DNA of 64,000 bases from Phycicoccus sp. Soil748 (GTDB lineage: Bacteria > Actinomycetota > Actinomycetes > Actinomycetales > Dermatophilaceae): the NCBI RefSeq assembly GCF_001428025.1, contig NZ_LMSC01000012.1:140547-204546 (forward strand), written 5' to 3'. Shown in pieces: positions 14,834-23,814 of this stretch; within the stretch, counting starts at the first letter, position 1; every line of letters starts with the position of its first letter. The translations under genes were made by a program, and so were the position numbers. The notes beneath the pieces are model-generated. The model worked only from the letters and a program-made list of their open reading frames with translations. It had not been told where the DNA came from and did no database searches.

Positions 14834-17602
14834 TCAGCGGGTGTCCGATCCCCTGGCCCCGCCGTCCGACGTCAGGACGGCATACCGACCGGCCTCGAGC
14901 CGAGCCACGGGCACCCGCGGCGGCGAGCAGGAGAGGTAGTCGACGCCGGCCGCCAGCAAGCGGTGGATCGACTCGGGGTCACCGGCGTGCTCGCCGCACA
15001 CACCGAGCCCCAGCGTCGGCCGGGCGAGTCGGCCCTCCTGCACCGACAGGCGGATGAGTCGGCCGACCCCGACGTCGTCGAGCGTCGAGAACGGGTCGGT
15101 CGTCAGCGTCCCGGACTGGCGGTAGGCGGCGAGGAAGCTCGTCTCGGCGTCGTCGCGCGACATGCCCCAGGTGGTCTGCGTCAGGTCGTTGGTGCCGAAC
15201 GAGAAGAACTCGACCTCCTCCGCGAGCCGCCCGGAGGTGAGGGCTGCCCGCGGGAGCTCGATCATCACGCCGAGCGGGATGCGCAGCTCCACGCCCTCGG
15301 TGGTGGCGACGTCGTCCACCTCGGCGCGGATGCGCACGAGTGCGGCGGTGAGCTCGCGGGCGTCGGCCACCAGCGGCACCATCACCTCGGGGCGCGGGTC
15401 CCGGCCCCGGTTCCGCAGCGACACCGTGGCCTCGGCCAGCGCGCGCACCTGGGCGGTCACGAGCTCCGGCACGGCGGCGAGCAGGCGCACGCCACGCAGG
15501 CCGAGCATCGGATTCTGCTCGTGCCAGCGGCGCACCATGGCGAGACGCCGCTCCGCCTCGGTGTCCGGGGAGCCGACGGCCCTGGCTACCGCCGTGCGCA
15601 CCTCGAGTTCGACCAGGTCGGGAAGGAACTCGTGCAGTGGCGGGTCGATCAGCCGGATGACGGTCGGCAGCCCGTCCATCTCCTCGAGCACCTGCTCCAG
15701 CTCCAGCCTGGCCAGCTCCTCGATCCGCGCCAGCGCCGCAGCGCGCTCGTGGCCGGTGACGACCTGCTCCACGAGGGTGCGCCGGTCGCCGAGCAGCATG
15801 TGCTCGGTCCGGGCGAGCCCGATGCCCTGCGCGCCGTACTCCCTCGCGGCGCGGGCGTCGGTCGGCGTCTCGGCGTTGGCGCGCACCCCGGCGGTGCGGC
15901 GCAGGTCGGCGTGGGCGAGCAGCCGGCCGACGGAGCGCACGGTGGCGTCCGGGTGCGAGAGGTACGGCGCGCCGTCCTGGCCGCGGCTGGTGGACCAGCT
16001 GCGGATGGCCACGGCACATGCGCTGGGGACGACCTCGCGCGCGCCGAGGAACACCTCACCGGTCGAGCCGTCGACGGACAGCGAGTCTCCCTCGTTGAGG
16101 ACTCCGCCCCCGGGAAGCGTTGCCCTGCGTGCGGACTCGTCGACCTCGAGGCCCTCGACGCCGGTGACGCAGGTCCGGCCGAGCCCTCGCGCCACGACGG
16201 CAGCATGCGACGTCAGCCCACCGCGGGCGGTGACGACGGCTGCCGAGGCCAGGAGGCCGCCGAGGTCGTCCGGGCTCGTCTCGGGGCGCACGAGCACGAC
16301 GCGTTCACCGCGCCCCGCCCACTCCATCGCAGTAGCGGCGTCGAAGACGGCCCGACCGGTGGCCGCCCCGGGGCTGGCCGCCAGCCCACGCGCGACCGGC
16401 TGCTCGCCTTCGCCAGCCGCCGGCCCCTCTCCGGCGCCCGTCACGAACCCCGGGTGCAGCAGCGACGCCAGCTGGTGCCCCTCCACCCGGCACAGCGCCT
16501 CGTCGAGGTCGATGACACCCTCGTCCACGAGGTCGCACGCGATGCGGAACGCCGCCGCCGGGCTCCGCTTGCCCACCCGGGTCTGCAGGATCCACAGCCG
16601 CCCCTCCTCGACGGTGAACTCCACGTCGCACAGGTCCCGGTAGTGCCCCTCCAGGGTGGCCAGGTGGCCGAGCAGCTCGCGGTGCACCGCGGGTTCGCGG
16701 ACACCGAGCTCGCCGAGGTCCATCGTCCGGCGGCTGCCGTTGACGACGTCCTCACCCTGCGCGTCGACGAGGTAGTCGCCGTAGGGCTCCGGGTCACCGG
16801 TGGCCGGGTTGCGGGTGAAGCAGACGCCGCTCCCGGAGCGCCGGCCGCGGTTGCCGAACACCATCTGCACGATGTTGACGGCGGTGCCCAGGTCCTCGGC
16901 GATCCCCTCGTGCGCCCGGTAGCGGCGCGCGCGGTCGCCGGTCCACGACGCGAACACGGCCAGCACCGCACGGTGCAGCTGGTCCCGTGGGTCCTGGGGC
17001 AGGTCCTCGCCGGCGTTGTCGCGCAGCAGCCGCCGGAAGTCGCCCGTCACCTCCTCGAGGACGCCCGCCGAGAGCTCCTGGTCGGTCGCCACCCCCGCGT
17101 CCGCCCTGGCCCGGGCCAGCCGCTCCTCGAACAGGGCGGCGTCGACCCCCAGCACCGTCCGCCCGTACATCTGCACGAGGCGCCGGTAGGAGTCCCAGGC
17201 GAAGCGCGCCCCCTGGCGGGCGGCCACGGTCGCCACGACCTCGTCGGTGAGCCCGACGTCGAGGATCGTCTCCATCATCCCCGGCATGGAGAACCTCGCC
17301 CCCGAGCGCACCGACACGAGCAGCGGGTCCACCGGGTCGCCGAGGGCCCGCCCTGCGGTCCGCTCCAGCCGGGCCAGTGCCGCAGCCAGCTCCCCGGCCA
17401 GGGCGGCAGGCTCGTGACCCTCGCGCAGGTACTCGCGGCAGGCTGCGGTCGTCACCGTGAACCCGGCAGGCACGGGCAGCCCCAGCCGGGTCATCTGCGC
17501 CAGCCCGGCACCCTTGCCCCCGAGGACCTCCGCCATCGTCCCGTCGCCGTCGGCGAAGGAGACGACCAGCGGGGTCGAGGTCGCGGTGGTCAGTGCGGTC
17601 AT
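14834..17602 (-). CDS. ppdK: Pyruvate, phosphate dikinase
   Basis: 922 aa. The ATP-grasp domain is N-terminal (GGKGAGLAQMTRLGLPVPAGF), the swivelling phospho-His domain carries H466 in TARGGLTSHAAVVA, and the C-terminal PEP/pyruvate barrel shows GTNDLTQTTWGMSRDDAE and GVCGEHAGDP. It interconverts pyruvate + ATP + Pi and PEP + AMP + PPi, which in energy-poor cells can form PEP or harvest PPi. GGGAGAC precedes the ATG. Box G lies 114 bp upstream, and ppdK is also part of the hypoxia (OsdR/DevR) cluster of Streptomyces coelicolor, so regulation by the DosR-like protein fits. Confidence 0.97.
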   Translation of the reverse strand: MTALTTATSTPLVVSFADGDGTMAEVLGGKGAGLAQMTRLGLPVPAGFTVTTAACREYLREGHEPAALAGELAAALARLERTAGRALGDPVDPLLVSVRSGARFSMPGMMETILDVGLTDEVVATVAARQGARFAWDSYRRLVQMYGRTVLGVDAALFEERLARARADAGVATDQELSAGVLEEVTGDFRRLLRDNAGEDLPQDPRDQLHRAVLAVFASWTGDRARRYRAHEGIAEDLGTAVNIVQMVFGNRGRRSGSGVCFTRNPATGDPEPYGDYLVDAQGEDVVNGSRRTMDLGELGVREPAVHRELLGHLATLEGHYRDLCDVEFTVEEGRLWILQTRVGKRSPAAAFRIACDLVDEGVIDLDEALCRVEGHQLASLLHPGFVTGAGEGPAAGEGEQPVARGLAASPGAATGRAVFDAATAMEWAGRGERVVLVRPETSPDDLGGLLASAAVVTARGGLTSHAAVVARGLGRTCVTGVEGLEVDESARRATLPGGGVLNEGDSLSVDGSTGEVFLGAREVVPSACAVAIRSWSTSRGQDGAPYLSHPDATVRSVGRLLAHADLRRTAGVRANAETPTDARAAREYGAQGIGLARTEHMLLGDRRTLVEQVVTGHERAAALARIEELARLELEQVLEEMDGLPTVIRLIDPPLHEFLPDLVELEVRTAVARAVGSPDTEAERRLAMVRRWHEQNPMLGLRGVRLLAAVPELVTAQVRALAEATVSLRNRGRDPRPEVMVPLVADARELTAALVRIRAEVDDVATTEGVELRIPLGVMIELPRAALTSGRLAEEVEFFSFGTNDLTQTTWGMSRDDAETSFLAAYRQSGTLTTDPFSTLDDVGVGRLIRLSVQEGRLARPTLGLGVCGEHAGDPESIHRLLAAGVDYLSCSPPRVPVARLEAGRYAVLTSDGGARGSDTR

Positions 17603-17715
17603 GGCGAGTCTCCCGTCGTCGCATCGCGGCGGCCGCAGGCACGACCGCCACCGGGAGCCGGCGATCCCTCGCGCTCCCTACCGCCGACGATCACGCGCCC
17701 CGGCAGGACGGGACA

Positions 17716-17729
17716 GTGCCGAAGGTCCC
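17716..17729 (-). promoter_or_regulatory. DosR-like box G (minus strand GGGACCTTCGGCAC)
   Basis: 114 bp before the ppdK ATG. It pairs with box H, 46 bp away centre-to-centre, in the ppdK/USP divergent region. Confidence 0.6.
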
Positions 17730-17761
17730 CGGCGGCCCCGCGGAGGGTGTGAGCCTCGCAG

Positions 17762-17775
17762 GGGACCTATGGCCC
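17762..17775 (+). promoter_or_regulatory. DosR-like box H (GGGACCTATGGCCC)
   Basis: 85 bp before the USP ATG at 17860. It is followed directly by TGTGGG, similar to the TGTCCGG flank of other boxes. Confidence 0.65.
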
Positions 17776-17859
17776 TGTGGGCTCCCCGGGCCCCACACCA
17801 CGCTGAGGGTGCGGCATGCACATCCCCCCACCCGCCCCTACGCCCACCCGGAGGCTGCC

Positions 17860-18876
17860 ATGGTCGACAACGAAGCTCCTCGCCGTACCGAGCCGCAGGC
17901 CGAAGGGTGTGTCGTCGTGGGTTGCGACGGTTCGTGGGAGTCGCTGGAGGCGGTGGACGTCGCCGCCCGTGAGGCCCGCTGGCGCGGGCAGGAGCTCGTC
18001 GTCGTGACGCTGGAGGAGGGTATGGGGCGCGGTGCCCACGGCCCACGCGACTGGGCCGGGTCGGCGCGCGAGGTGGCCGAGGAGGTGCGGTCGGCCGGTG
18101 CCCGCGCCCTGGAGCGGCTGCGCACCACGGACGTCCCGGCGCGCACCGTCACCGCCACCACCGCCGCCTCGCCCGCGCTCGAGCCCCTGGCGCAACGGGC
18201 GTCGGTGCTCGTGCTGGGGCGCCATGGCGCGCGGGGCGTCGGGATCTTCACGATGGGTTCGCCGAGCGAGGCGCTGGCTCGCAGGCTCGGGTGCCCGGTC
18301 ATGGTGGCGGGGCCGACCGGTCCGCAGGCGGAGCCGACGGGCTCCGCGGGCGCGGGCGGGCAGCACGTGAAGCCCAACGCCGCGAAGGCTGCTGCCCTGG
18401 CGCGTCGCCACCCGGTCGTCGTCGTGGGGGTCGACTCCTCACCCTCGGCGGACGCGGTGCTCGGTGTCGCCGTCGCCCAGGCGCAGACCCGCGGCTGGCC
18501 GCTGACCGTCGTGCACTCCGTCGGGCGGGCGGAGGCCGAGCTGCACGTCGAGGCGTCCGTGATCTGGGACCGCCACGCCGACCTGCTGCTGGCGCAGCGG
18601 GACCCCGACCACTCGCTCGCACGGGTCGTGGTCGACCTCGACGACCCGGTGCCGGCGCTGCTGTCCCACAGCGGTCCTCGTGACCTGCTCGTCGTGGGCA
18701 CCCGGGGGGAGGGGCGCCTGGCCGGGCTCATCGCCGGCTCGGTGGCCCGAGGCGTCCTGGACGCCATGCCCTGTGACGTCCTCGTGGTGCCCCGCCACAT
18801 GACGTCCGCCACGGCCCAGCAGGGCCGGGCCGCGACCGACACCGTGGTCGAGCCCACCACCAGCGGCGCCCGCTAG
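17860..18876 (+). CDS. Universal stress protein, two-domain
   Basis: 338 aa. Two UspA domains (about 15-150 and 185-310) joined by an Ala/Gly-rich linker. The second has GTRGEGRLAGLIAGSVA, fitting G-2x-G-9x-G-S; the first has GRHGARGVGIFTMGSPS, also a good ATP site. The C-terminal 25 residues are low complexity. GGAGG lies 5 nt before the ATG. It diverges from ppdK, each gene having its own box (G and H). It is convergent with the beta-CASP gene, the two stops being only 48 bp apart and separated by a 15-bp tandem repeat. Confidence 0.93.
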   Translation: MVDNEAPRRTEPQAEGCVVVGCDGSWESLEAVDVAAREARWRGQELVVVTLEEGMGRGAHGPRDWAGSAREVAEEVRSAGARALERLRTTDVPARTVTATTAASPALEPLAQRASVLVLGRHGARGVGIFTMGSPSEALARRLGCPVMVAGPTGPQAEPTGSAGAGGQHVKPNAAKAAALARRHPVVVVGVDSSPSADAVLGVAVAQAQTRGWPLTVVHSVGRAEAELHVEASVIWDRHADLLLAQRDPDHSLARVVVDLDDPVPALLSHSGPRDLLVVGTRGEGRLAGLIAGSVARGVLDAMPCDVLVVPRHMTSATAQQGRAATDTVVEPTTSGAR

Positions 18877-18926
18877 GGGTCCGCCAGCTAGGGGTCCGCC
18901 CGGTAGGGGTCGGCCCGGTAGGGGTC
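18874..18926. repeat. 15-bp tandem repeat between convergent genes
   Basis: Four TAGGGGTC blocks at 18874, 18889, 18904 and 18919, exactly 15 bp apart, with CCGCC/CGGCC spacers. The first supplies the TAG stop of the USP gene; the last reaches the stop of the convergent nuclease gene. Confidence 0.85.
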
Positions 18927-20295
18927 AGAGCAGGACGCGCTCGCCGAGCCGGGGCACCACGACGGTGGCGCCGGTGCGCTCGCGCACCTGGTCGGCCAGG
19001 GCGTGGGCGGCCTCCGGTTCGCCGTGGGTGACGAACACGGTCTCGGGCTCCTCCGGCAGCCCGAGCAGCCACTCCAGCAGCTCCTCGGCGTCGGCGTGCA
19101 CCGAGAACCCCTCGTCCTGCACGATCTCGGCGCGCACCCGGACGTACGACCCTGCGATCTTCACCTCCCGGGCGCCCTCGGCCAGCGCCCGCCCGCGGGT
19201 GCCGACCGCCTGGTACCCCGTCAGCACGACCGTGTTGCGCCGGTCGGGCAGCAACGCCCTCAGGTGGTGCACCACGCGCCCGCCGGAGGCCATGCCGGAG
19301 GAGGACACGATGATGCTCGGCTCGTGGGGCCGGTTGATGCGCGTCGACTCCTCCGCCGTCGGCAGCGTCCGCAGCCCCGGCAGGCTGACGAGCTCGGTCC
19401 CGAGGCCGGGGCGCAGCTCCTCGCGGTGCCGGGAGTCGCGGTACACCTCGAGGACCGCGAGGGCCATCGGGCTGTCGACGTACACGGGCACGTCGGGGAT
19501 CCGGCGGCTGCGCCAGAGCTCGCTCAGGGCGTGCAGCACGAGCTCGGTGCGGTCGACGGCGAACGCGGGGATGACGACCGAGCCGCCGCGCGCGATGGTG
19601 CGCGTGATGGCCTGGGCCAGCTCGTCGTGGCCGGGGTCCGGCGGTGGGTGGCTGCGGTCGCCGTACGTCGACTCCACCACGACCGCCCGCGCCGCCGGCG
19701 GTGTCTCCCGGGGCAGCAGGACCGGGTGGGCGGGCCGGCCGAGGTCGCCCGAGAACAGCACCGTGGTGTCCGCCGTCGTGAGGTGGGCGTTGGCCGAGCC
19801 GAGGACGTGGCCGGCGCGCACCAGCACGAGGGTGCCCTGGCCGCCCAGGGGGACCGGGGCGGCGTACGCGGTCTCGTGGAAGAGCCGCACGGCCCGCTCC
19901 ACGTCGCCACCGGTGTAGAGCGGCATCGGTGGGTGGTGCTTGGAGTAGCCGCTCGTGCGCGCGTACGACGCCTCCTCCTCGAGCAGGTGCGCGCTGTCAC
20001 GCAGGACGATCGGCGCGAGGTCGGCCGTTCCGCTCGTGCACCGGACGGGTCCGTCGAATCCCTGTCGTACCAACGCAGGCAGGTAGCCGCAGTGGTCGAG
20101 GTGGGTGTGGGTGAGCACCACCTCGTCGATGGTGTGGGCGCCGACCGGGAAGGGCTCCCAGTTGAGGCGACGCCACTGCCGTTCGCCTTGGTAGAGGCCG
20201 CAGTCCACGAGGGTGCGCCGGCCGGAGTGCTCCACCAGGGTCCGGCTCCCGGTGACCGTGCCCGCCGCCCCGAGGAACGTCAGCACGGTGCTCAT
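18925..20295 (-). CDS. MBL-fold beta-CASP RNA nuclease-like protein
   Basis: 456 aa. Metallo-beta-lactamase motif HTHLDHCG (63-70), then the metal-binding GHVLGSANAHL and FSGDLGR, a beta-CASP insert, and C-terminal SGMASGGR and FSVHADAEELL, as in CPSF73/YSH1-type RNA-processing nucleases. Its likely role is RNA maturation or decay; the target is unknown. The ATG at 20295 overlaps (ATGA) the stop of a 12-codon leader ORF that has the good ribosome site, so translation is probably coupled. Box I lies 88 bp upstream. Confidence 0.9.
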   Translation of the reverse strand: MSTVLTFLGAAGTVTGSRTLVEHSGRRTLVDCGLYQGERQWRRLNWEPFPVGAHTIDEVVLTHTHLDHCGYLPALVRQGFDGPVRCTSGTADLAPIVLRDSAHLLEEEASYARTSGYSKHHPPMPLYTGGDVERAVRLFHETAYAAPVPLGGQGTLVLVRAGHVLGSANAHLTTADTTVLFSGDLGRPAHPVLLPRETPPAARAVVVESTYGDRSHPPPDPGHDELAQAITRTIARGGSVVIPAFAVDRTELVLHALSELWRSRRIPDVPVYVDSPMALAVLEVYRDSRHREELRPGLGTELVSLPGLRTLPTAEESTRINRPHEPSIIVSSSGMASGGRVVHHLRALLPDRRNTVVLTGYQAVGTRGRALAEGAREVKIAGSYVRVRAEIVQDEGFSVHADAEELLEWLLGLPEEPETVFVTHGEPEAAHALADQVRERTGATVVVPRLGERVLL

Positions 20296-20330
20296 CGGTG
20301 GTTCCCGCCGTCCGCTTCCCCAGCTCCCAT
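20292..20330 (-). CDS. Possible 12-codon leader ORF of the beta-CASP gene
   Basis: Encodes MGAGEADGGNHR. Its ATG follows GAAGGGAG at proper spacing, whereas the main ATG has no good ribosome site. The leader TGA overlaps the main ATG as ATGA. The initiation region GGAGCCCACCATG is the same as at the SPFH gene start (9280-9292). Supports translational coupling; may be chance. Confidence 0.45.
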   Translation of the reverse strand: MGAGEADGGNHR

Positions 20331-20382
20331 GGTGGGCTCCCTTCGCTGGCCCCACGGTCCCGGTCGCGACGTGGACCGGACA

Positions 20383-20396
20383 GGGGCCTAGGTCCC
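20383..20396 (-). promoter_or_regulatory. DosR-like box I (minus strand GGGACCTAGGCCCC)
   Basis: 88 bp before the beta-CASP ATG and 53 bp before its leader ORF; flanked by TGTCCGGTCC on the minus strand. It sits just after the stop of the upstream ATPase gene. Confidence 0.7.
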
Positions 20397-20413
20397 GCCG
20401 GCAGTGCGCGGGC

Positions 20414-23062
20414 TCAGAGGCTCGAGGGACGCACCAGGCGCGCGGCGACGTATGCGGCCAGCCCGCTGCCCGCTGCCCATGCCCAGGACGAGAGCGGGGG
20501 AAGGTGCGCACCGAGGAGCTGGGCGAGGGGTGGCACCGTCACCGCGGCGACGAGGAGCAGGCCGGCTGCTGCGAGGGCGCCCGGGAGGACCAGCCGCTGC
20601 CGCCCGAGGTGACGTGCCGTCCGGGACCGCAGGGCCAGGGCGACACAGAGCTGGCCGACACCCAGGGCGAGCAGGGCGGTGGAGGGCCCGAAGTGGTCGC
20701 CGGCCACGACGGCCCCGGCGAGCGCCGCGGAGGCCACGACCGCGGCGAGCAGCCCCAGCCGCCACCACAGGCCGTCGAGAGCGTTCTGGCGCGGCGGACG
20801 GGGGCCGCGGGTCATGGCGCCGTCCTCCAGCGCCTCGGCGCCGAGTGCGGCTCCGGCGAACGAGTGCGTCACGAGGTTGACCCACAGGATCTGCGCCGGC
20901 AGCAGGGGCAGCGGCACCCCCACCAGCGGCCCGGCCAGCATGAGCAGGATCTCCGCCGCGCCGCCGGAGATGCCGTAGAGCAGGAAGCGGCGGATGTTGG
21001 CGTAGACGCGACGCCCCTCCTCGACCGCGGCGACGACCGTGCCGAGGTTGTCGTCGGTGAGGATGACGTCGGCCGCCTCTCGCGCCACCTCGGTGCCGCG
21101 GCGGCCCATGGCCACGCCGATGTCGGCGCGGTGCAGCGCCGGGGCGTCGTTGACGCCGTCGCCCAGCATCGCCACCACGTGGCCGGCGTGCTGCCACGCG
21201 GAGATGAGCTCGAGCTTGTCGGCGGGGGTGGCCCGTGCGATGACGCGGTGGCGGCTGACCTCCGCGACGCCCGGTGCCCCTGCCGGTGTCTGTGGTTCGG
21301 GCACCTGGTGCAGCGCAACGGGTCCCGACCCGACGGGGATGTTGACCGCGCGAGCCACGGCCCACGCCGTCGCGGGGTGGTCGCCCGTGACGAGTCCGAC
21401 CTCGATGCCGGCGCGCTGGCAGGCGGCCACGGCCTCGGCGGCGGCAGCGCGCGGCAGGTCCCGCAGGGCCACCAGGCCGGTCAGGTGCAGCCGGGGCACG
21501 TCAGCGGCGAGTGCGGGTAGGGCGCCGACGCGGCCGATGGCGACGGCCAGCACGCGTTCGCCGGCGGCGGCCAGGGTGCTCGCCTGCTCCAGCGCCTCGG
21601 CCACCAGCTCGGGCGGGTCGTCGAGCACGTCGGGACGGAGCATGACCTCGGGCGCCCCCTTCGAGACGACCAGCACCCCGCTCCCGGGGCCCTGCACCGA
21701 GGTGCCGGTGGCGAGCGGGTCGGTACCGGTGGCTTGCGGGTCCGGTGCGTCCGACGCCCACGGCGACTCCTGCGGTACGGCATGCCAGGTGGTCATCCGC
21801 TTCGTGCGGCTGTCGAAGGGGACCTCGGCCAGCCGCCGGTGCGCCGCCCGCAACCCCACGGTGTCGACCCCCGCGGCGCCGGCCGTGTCGAGGAGCGCCG
21901 ACTCGGTGGGGTCGTGGCGCAGCCCGCCGTCGACCCCGTCACCGACGTCGTTGCACAGCACCACTGCTCGCATGAGGGACTCCGGCGAGGCGCCCTCGGG
22001 CTGCCAGGTCGACGAGACCGCCATCAACCCTTCGGTCAGGGTGCCGGTCTTGTCCGTCGCCAGCAGCGTGACCGAGCCCAGCGTCTCGACGGCCGCGAGG
22101 TTGCGCACCACCGCGTGTCGCGAGGCCATGCGTCGTGCTGCCAGGGCCATGCTCAGGGTCACCACCAGCGGCAGCGACTCGGGCACGGCCGCGACGATGA
22201 GGCTGACCCCGGTGAGGAGCATCCGCTCGACGGGCTCGCCGCGCAACAGCCCGAGTGCGAAGACCAGGGAGCACAGCACGACGGCCGCGACGGCGAGGTG
22301 GCCGGAGAGCCGGCTCATCCGCAGCTGCAACGGGGTGCGGCGCTGCTGCGTCCCCACCATCAGGGCCGCGATGCGACCGGTGGCACTGGCGGAACCCGTG
22401 GCCGTGACCCGGGCCGTGCCGCGTCCGCGGACCACCGCGGTCCCGGCGTAGAGCGTGGCGGCCTCCAGCGCCGCCGCCTCGACCGAGGGATCGACCGTGG
22501 CGTCGAGCTGCGCGTCAGGCGTCGTCCGCGGGCCGGTTGGGGGCGCAGGCGCCTTCCCGACCGGCTCCGACTCACCGGTCAGCATCGACTCGTCGACCGT
22601 GACGCCGGTGCCCGCCACGAGCACCGCGTCGGCGGGCACGAGGTCGCCCTGGCGGAGGTGGACGAGGTCGCCCGGCACGAGGTCGCGGACCGACACCGTC
22701 TGCTCGCGCCCGTCGCGGGTCACCGTCGCCGACGGCGTCACGAGCGAGGACAAGGCCCGAACCGCCCGGTCGGCGTTGACCTCCTGACGGACCGCGAGCG
22801 TGGTGTTGACGACCACCACCAGCGCGATCACGGCTGCGTCGGTGAGGTCAGTCGTGACGAGGGTGAGGACCAGGGCGGCGAGCAGCACGAGCACCAGGGG
22901 GTCGCGCAGAGAACGCAGGACCCGCACGCCGACTGATGGCGGCCGGGCTTCGGGGATGGCGTTGGGGCCGTGGACTGCCCGCAGCCGGGCCACCTCGGCG
23001 CTGTCGAGCCCGGGCATGCCCGGTGCCGCTGCCGGGTCCGCCGATGCGGCGCGGGTGGGCAC
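20414..23062 (-). CDS. P-type cation-transporting ATPase (CtpF-like)
   Basis: 882 aa. N-terminal cation-ATPase domain, actuator TGES (162-165), channel motif VPESLP (293-298), phosphorylation site DKTGT (337-341), hinge GDGVNDAPAL, and about ten membrane segments including four at the C-terminus, giving a type II (P2) layout. M. tuberculosis CtpF (Rv1997, DosR regulon) is of this type and moves Ca2+; the ion here is not certain. The GTG at 23062 is the first in-frame start after a TGA. A 39-codon ORF and the gene at 23182 precede it closely, so it is likely co-transcribed from box J. Confidence 0.93.
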   Translation of the reverse strand: MPTRAASADPAAAPGMPGLDSAEVARLRAVHGPNAIPEARPPSVGVRVLRSLRDPLVLVLLAALVLTLVTTDLTDAAVIALVVVVNTTLAVRQEVNADRAVRALSSLVTPSATVTRDGREQTVSVRDLVPGDLVHLRQGDLVPADAVLVAGTGVTVDESMLTGESEPVGKAPAPPTGPRTTPDAQLDATVDPSVEAAALEAATLYAGTAVVRGRGTARVTATGSASATGRIAALMVGTQQRRTPLQLRMSRLSGHLAVAAVVLCSLVFALGLLRGEPVERMLLTGVSLIVAAVPESLPLVVTLSMALAARRMASRHAVVRNLAAVETLGSVTLLATDKTGTLTEGLMAVSSTWQPEGASPESLMRAVVLCNDVGDGVDGGLRHDPTESALLDTAGAAGVDTVGLRAAHRRLAEVPFDSRTKRMTTWHAVPQESPWASDAPDPQATGTDPLATGTSVQGPGSGVLVVSKGAPEVMLRPDVLDDPPELVAEALEQASTLAAAGERVLAVAIGRVGALPALAADVPRLHLTGLVALRDLPRAAAAEAVAACQRAGIEVGLVTGDHPATAWAVARAVNIPVGSGPVALHQVPEPQTPAGAPGVAEVSRHRVIARATPADKLELISAWQHAGHVVAMLGDGVNDAPALHRADIGVAMGRRGTEVAREAADVILTDDNLGTVVAAVEEGRRVYANIRRFLLYGISGGAAEILLMLAGPLVGVPLPLLPAQILWVNLVTHSFAGAALGAEALEDGAMTRGPRPPRQNALDGLWWRLGLLAAVVASAALAGAVVAGDHFGPSTALLALGVGQLCVALALRSRTARHLGRQRLVLPGALAAAGLLLVAAVTVPPLAQLLGAHLPPLSSWAWAAGSGLAAYVAARLVRPSSL

Positions 23063-23065
23063 GGG

Positions 23066-23185
23066 TCAGCCCCGCTGCCGCAGGAACCCATGGTGGGCGT
23101 CGACGCCCACCACTGCGGGTCCGGTGGAGGTGGGGGGGTGGGCCGTCCGCCCGGCGCCCAGGGCGAGGGCGGCCGGAGTGCTCAT
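23066..23185 (-). CDS. Possible 39-codon ORF between hypothetical gene and ATPase
   Basis: Its ATG overlaps the TGA of the preceding gene (ATGA) and its own TGA lies 3 nt before the ATPase GTG, an arrangement that would couple three genes. The text STGPAVVGVDAHHG resembles a USP N-terminus, so it could be a remnant of one. No known domain. Coding status is uncertain. Confidence 0.35.
   Translation of the reverse strand: MSTPAALALGAGRTAHPPTSTGPAVVGVDAHHGFLRQRG
23091..23112. repeat. 22-bp perfect palindrome upstream of the P-type ATPase
   Basis: Half-arm TGGTGGGCGTC followed directly by its complement, centre at 23101/23102. It lies 29 nt before the ATPase GTG. It could be an RNA hairpin limiting translation, or an operator. 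Confidence 0.6.
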
Positions 23186-23736
23186 GCGCCCGGGGGGCTC
23201 GAGGGGTCGATGCCGGTCGGTGACACCAGGACCACCGTGGTGTCGGGGTGGTCGCGGCAGACGCGGGCGACGGCCCGGGCCAGCGTCCGCGCCCGGTCGG
23301 CCGACGTCGTGCCCAGGGCGATCACCACGGCGTCACAGCCGGGGTCGTCGGCGAGGGCGTCCACGGCCGCGGCGAGGCTCCGTGCTGAGCAGTGCCTGGT
23401 GAGGTCCACGTAGTCCCGGACGCTGGCGGCGGGGGAGGAGCAGTGCCGGATCCGCATCTCCGTCTGCTGGCGCAGGTCGGGTGAGCGCGCCGGCGTGCCG
23501 CGCAGCACGCTGACCGCCTCGTCGCCCAGCTGGGCCTCGTCCGTGACGACGGCAACGCGTGGCGGACGGCTCCCCGCCGGCCGTCGCTGCAGGTGGTCGC
23601 CGGCCCCGGCGAGGTCGCCGACGGCGACGGGCAGCGCCCCGGGTGCGCGGTGACGGCCCACCACGTCCGTCCGGACCCGCCAGTGGCTCCCGTCAGCGAG
23701 CCGGTACGGCACCAGCCGCCGCGTCTGGTCCGACAT
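23182..23736 (-). CDS. Hypothetical protein of the DosR-like island
   Basis: 184 aa, soluble. I do not recognise the family. The C-terminal half looks like an alpha/beta nucleotide-binding unit (CDAVVIALGTTSADRARTLA ... DTTVVLVSPTGIDPSSPPGA), distantly USP- or CheY-like; the N-terminal half has GSHWRVRTDVVGRHRAPGALP. GAGGAGC lies 8 nt before the ATG at 23736. Box J is 79 bp upstream. Its stop overlaps the start of a 39-codon ORF that runs into the P-type ATPase, so the two are likely one operon. Confidence 0.72.
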   Translation of the reverse strand: MSDQTRRLVPYRLADGSHWRVRTDVVGRHRAPGALPVAVGDLAGAGDHLQRRPAGSRPPRVAVVTDEAQLGDEAVSVLRGTPARSPDLRQQTEMRIRHCSSPAASVRDYVDLTRHCSARSLAAAVDALADDPGCDAVVIALGTTSADRARTLARAVARVCRDHPDTTVVLVSPTGIDPSSPPGA

Positions 23737-23814
23737 CACCGAGCTCCTCACGTGACGGGGCGGCCGGGTCGCTCGTCCCGAGTCCACTGTCACCCCGGCG
23801 CGGCGCCGAAGGCA

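Noticed and set aside
14963-17752. A 929-codon open frame antisense to ppdK
   Set aside because: High-GC coding DNA leaves long open frames on the opposite strand; the product is low-complexity His/Arg/Gly text with no domain, while ppdK is fully conserved.
18874-18926. CRISPR or phage attachment-like repeats
   Set aside because: Period is only 15 bp with no spacers, integrase or tRNA nearby.
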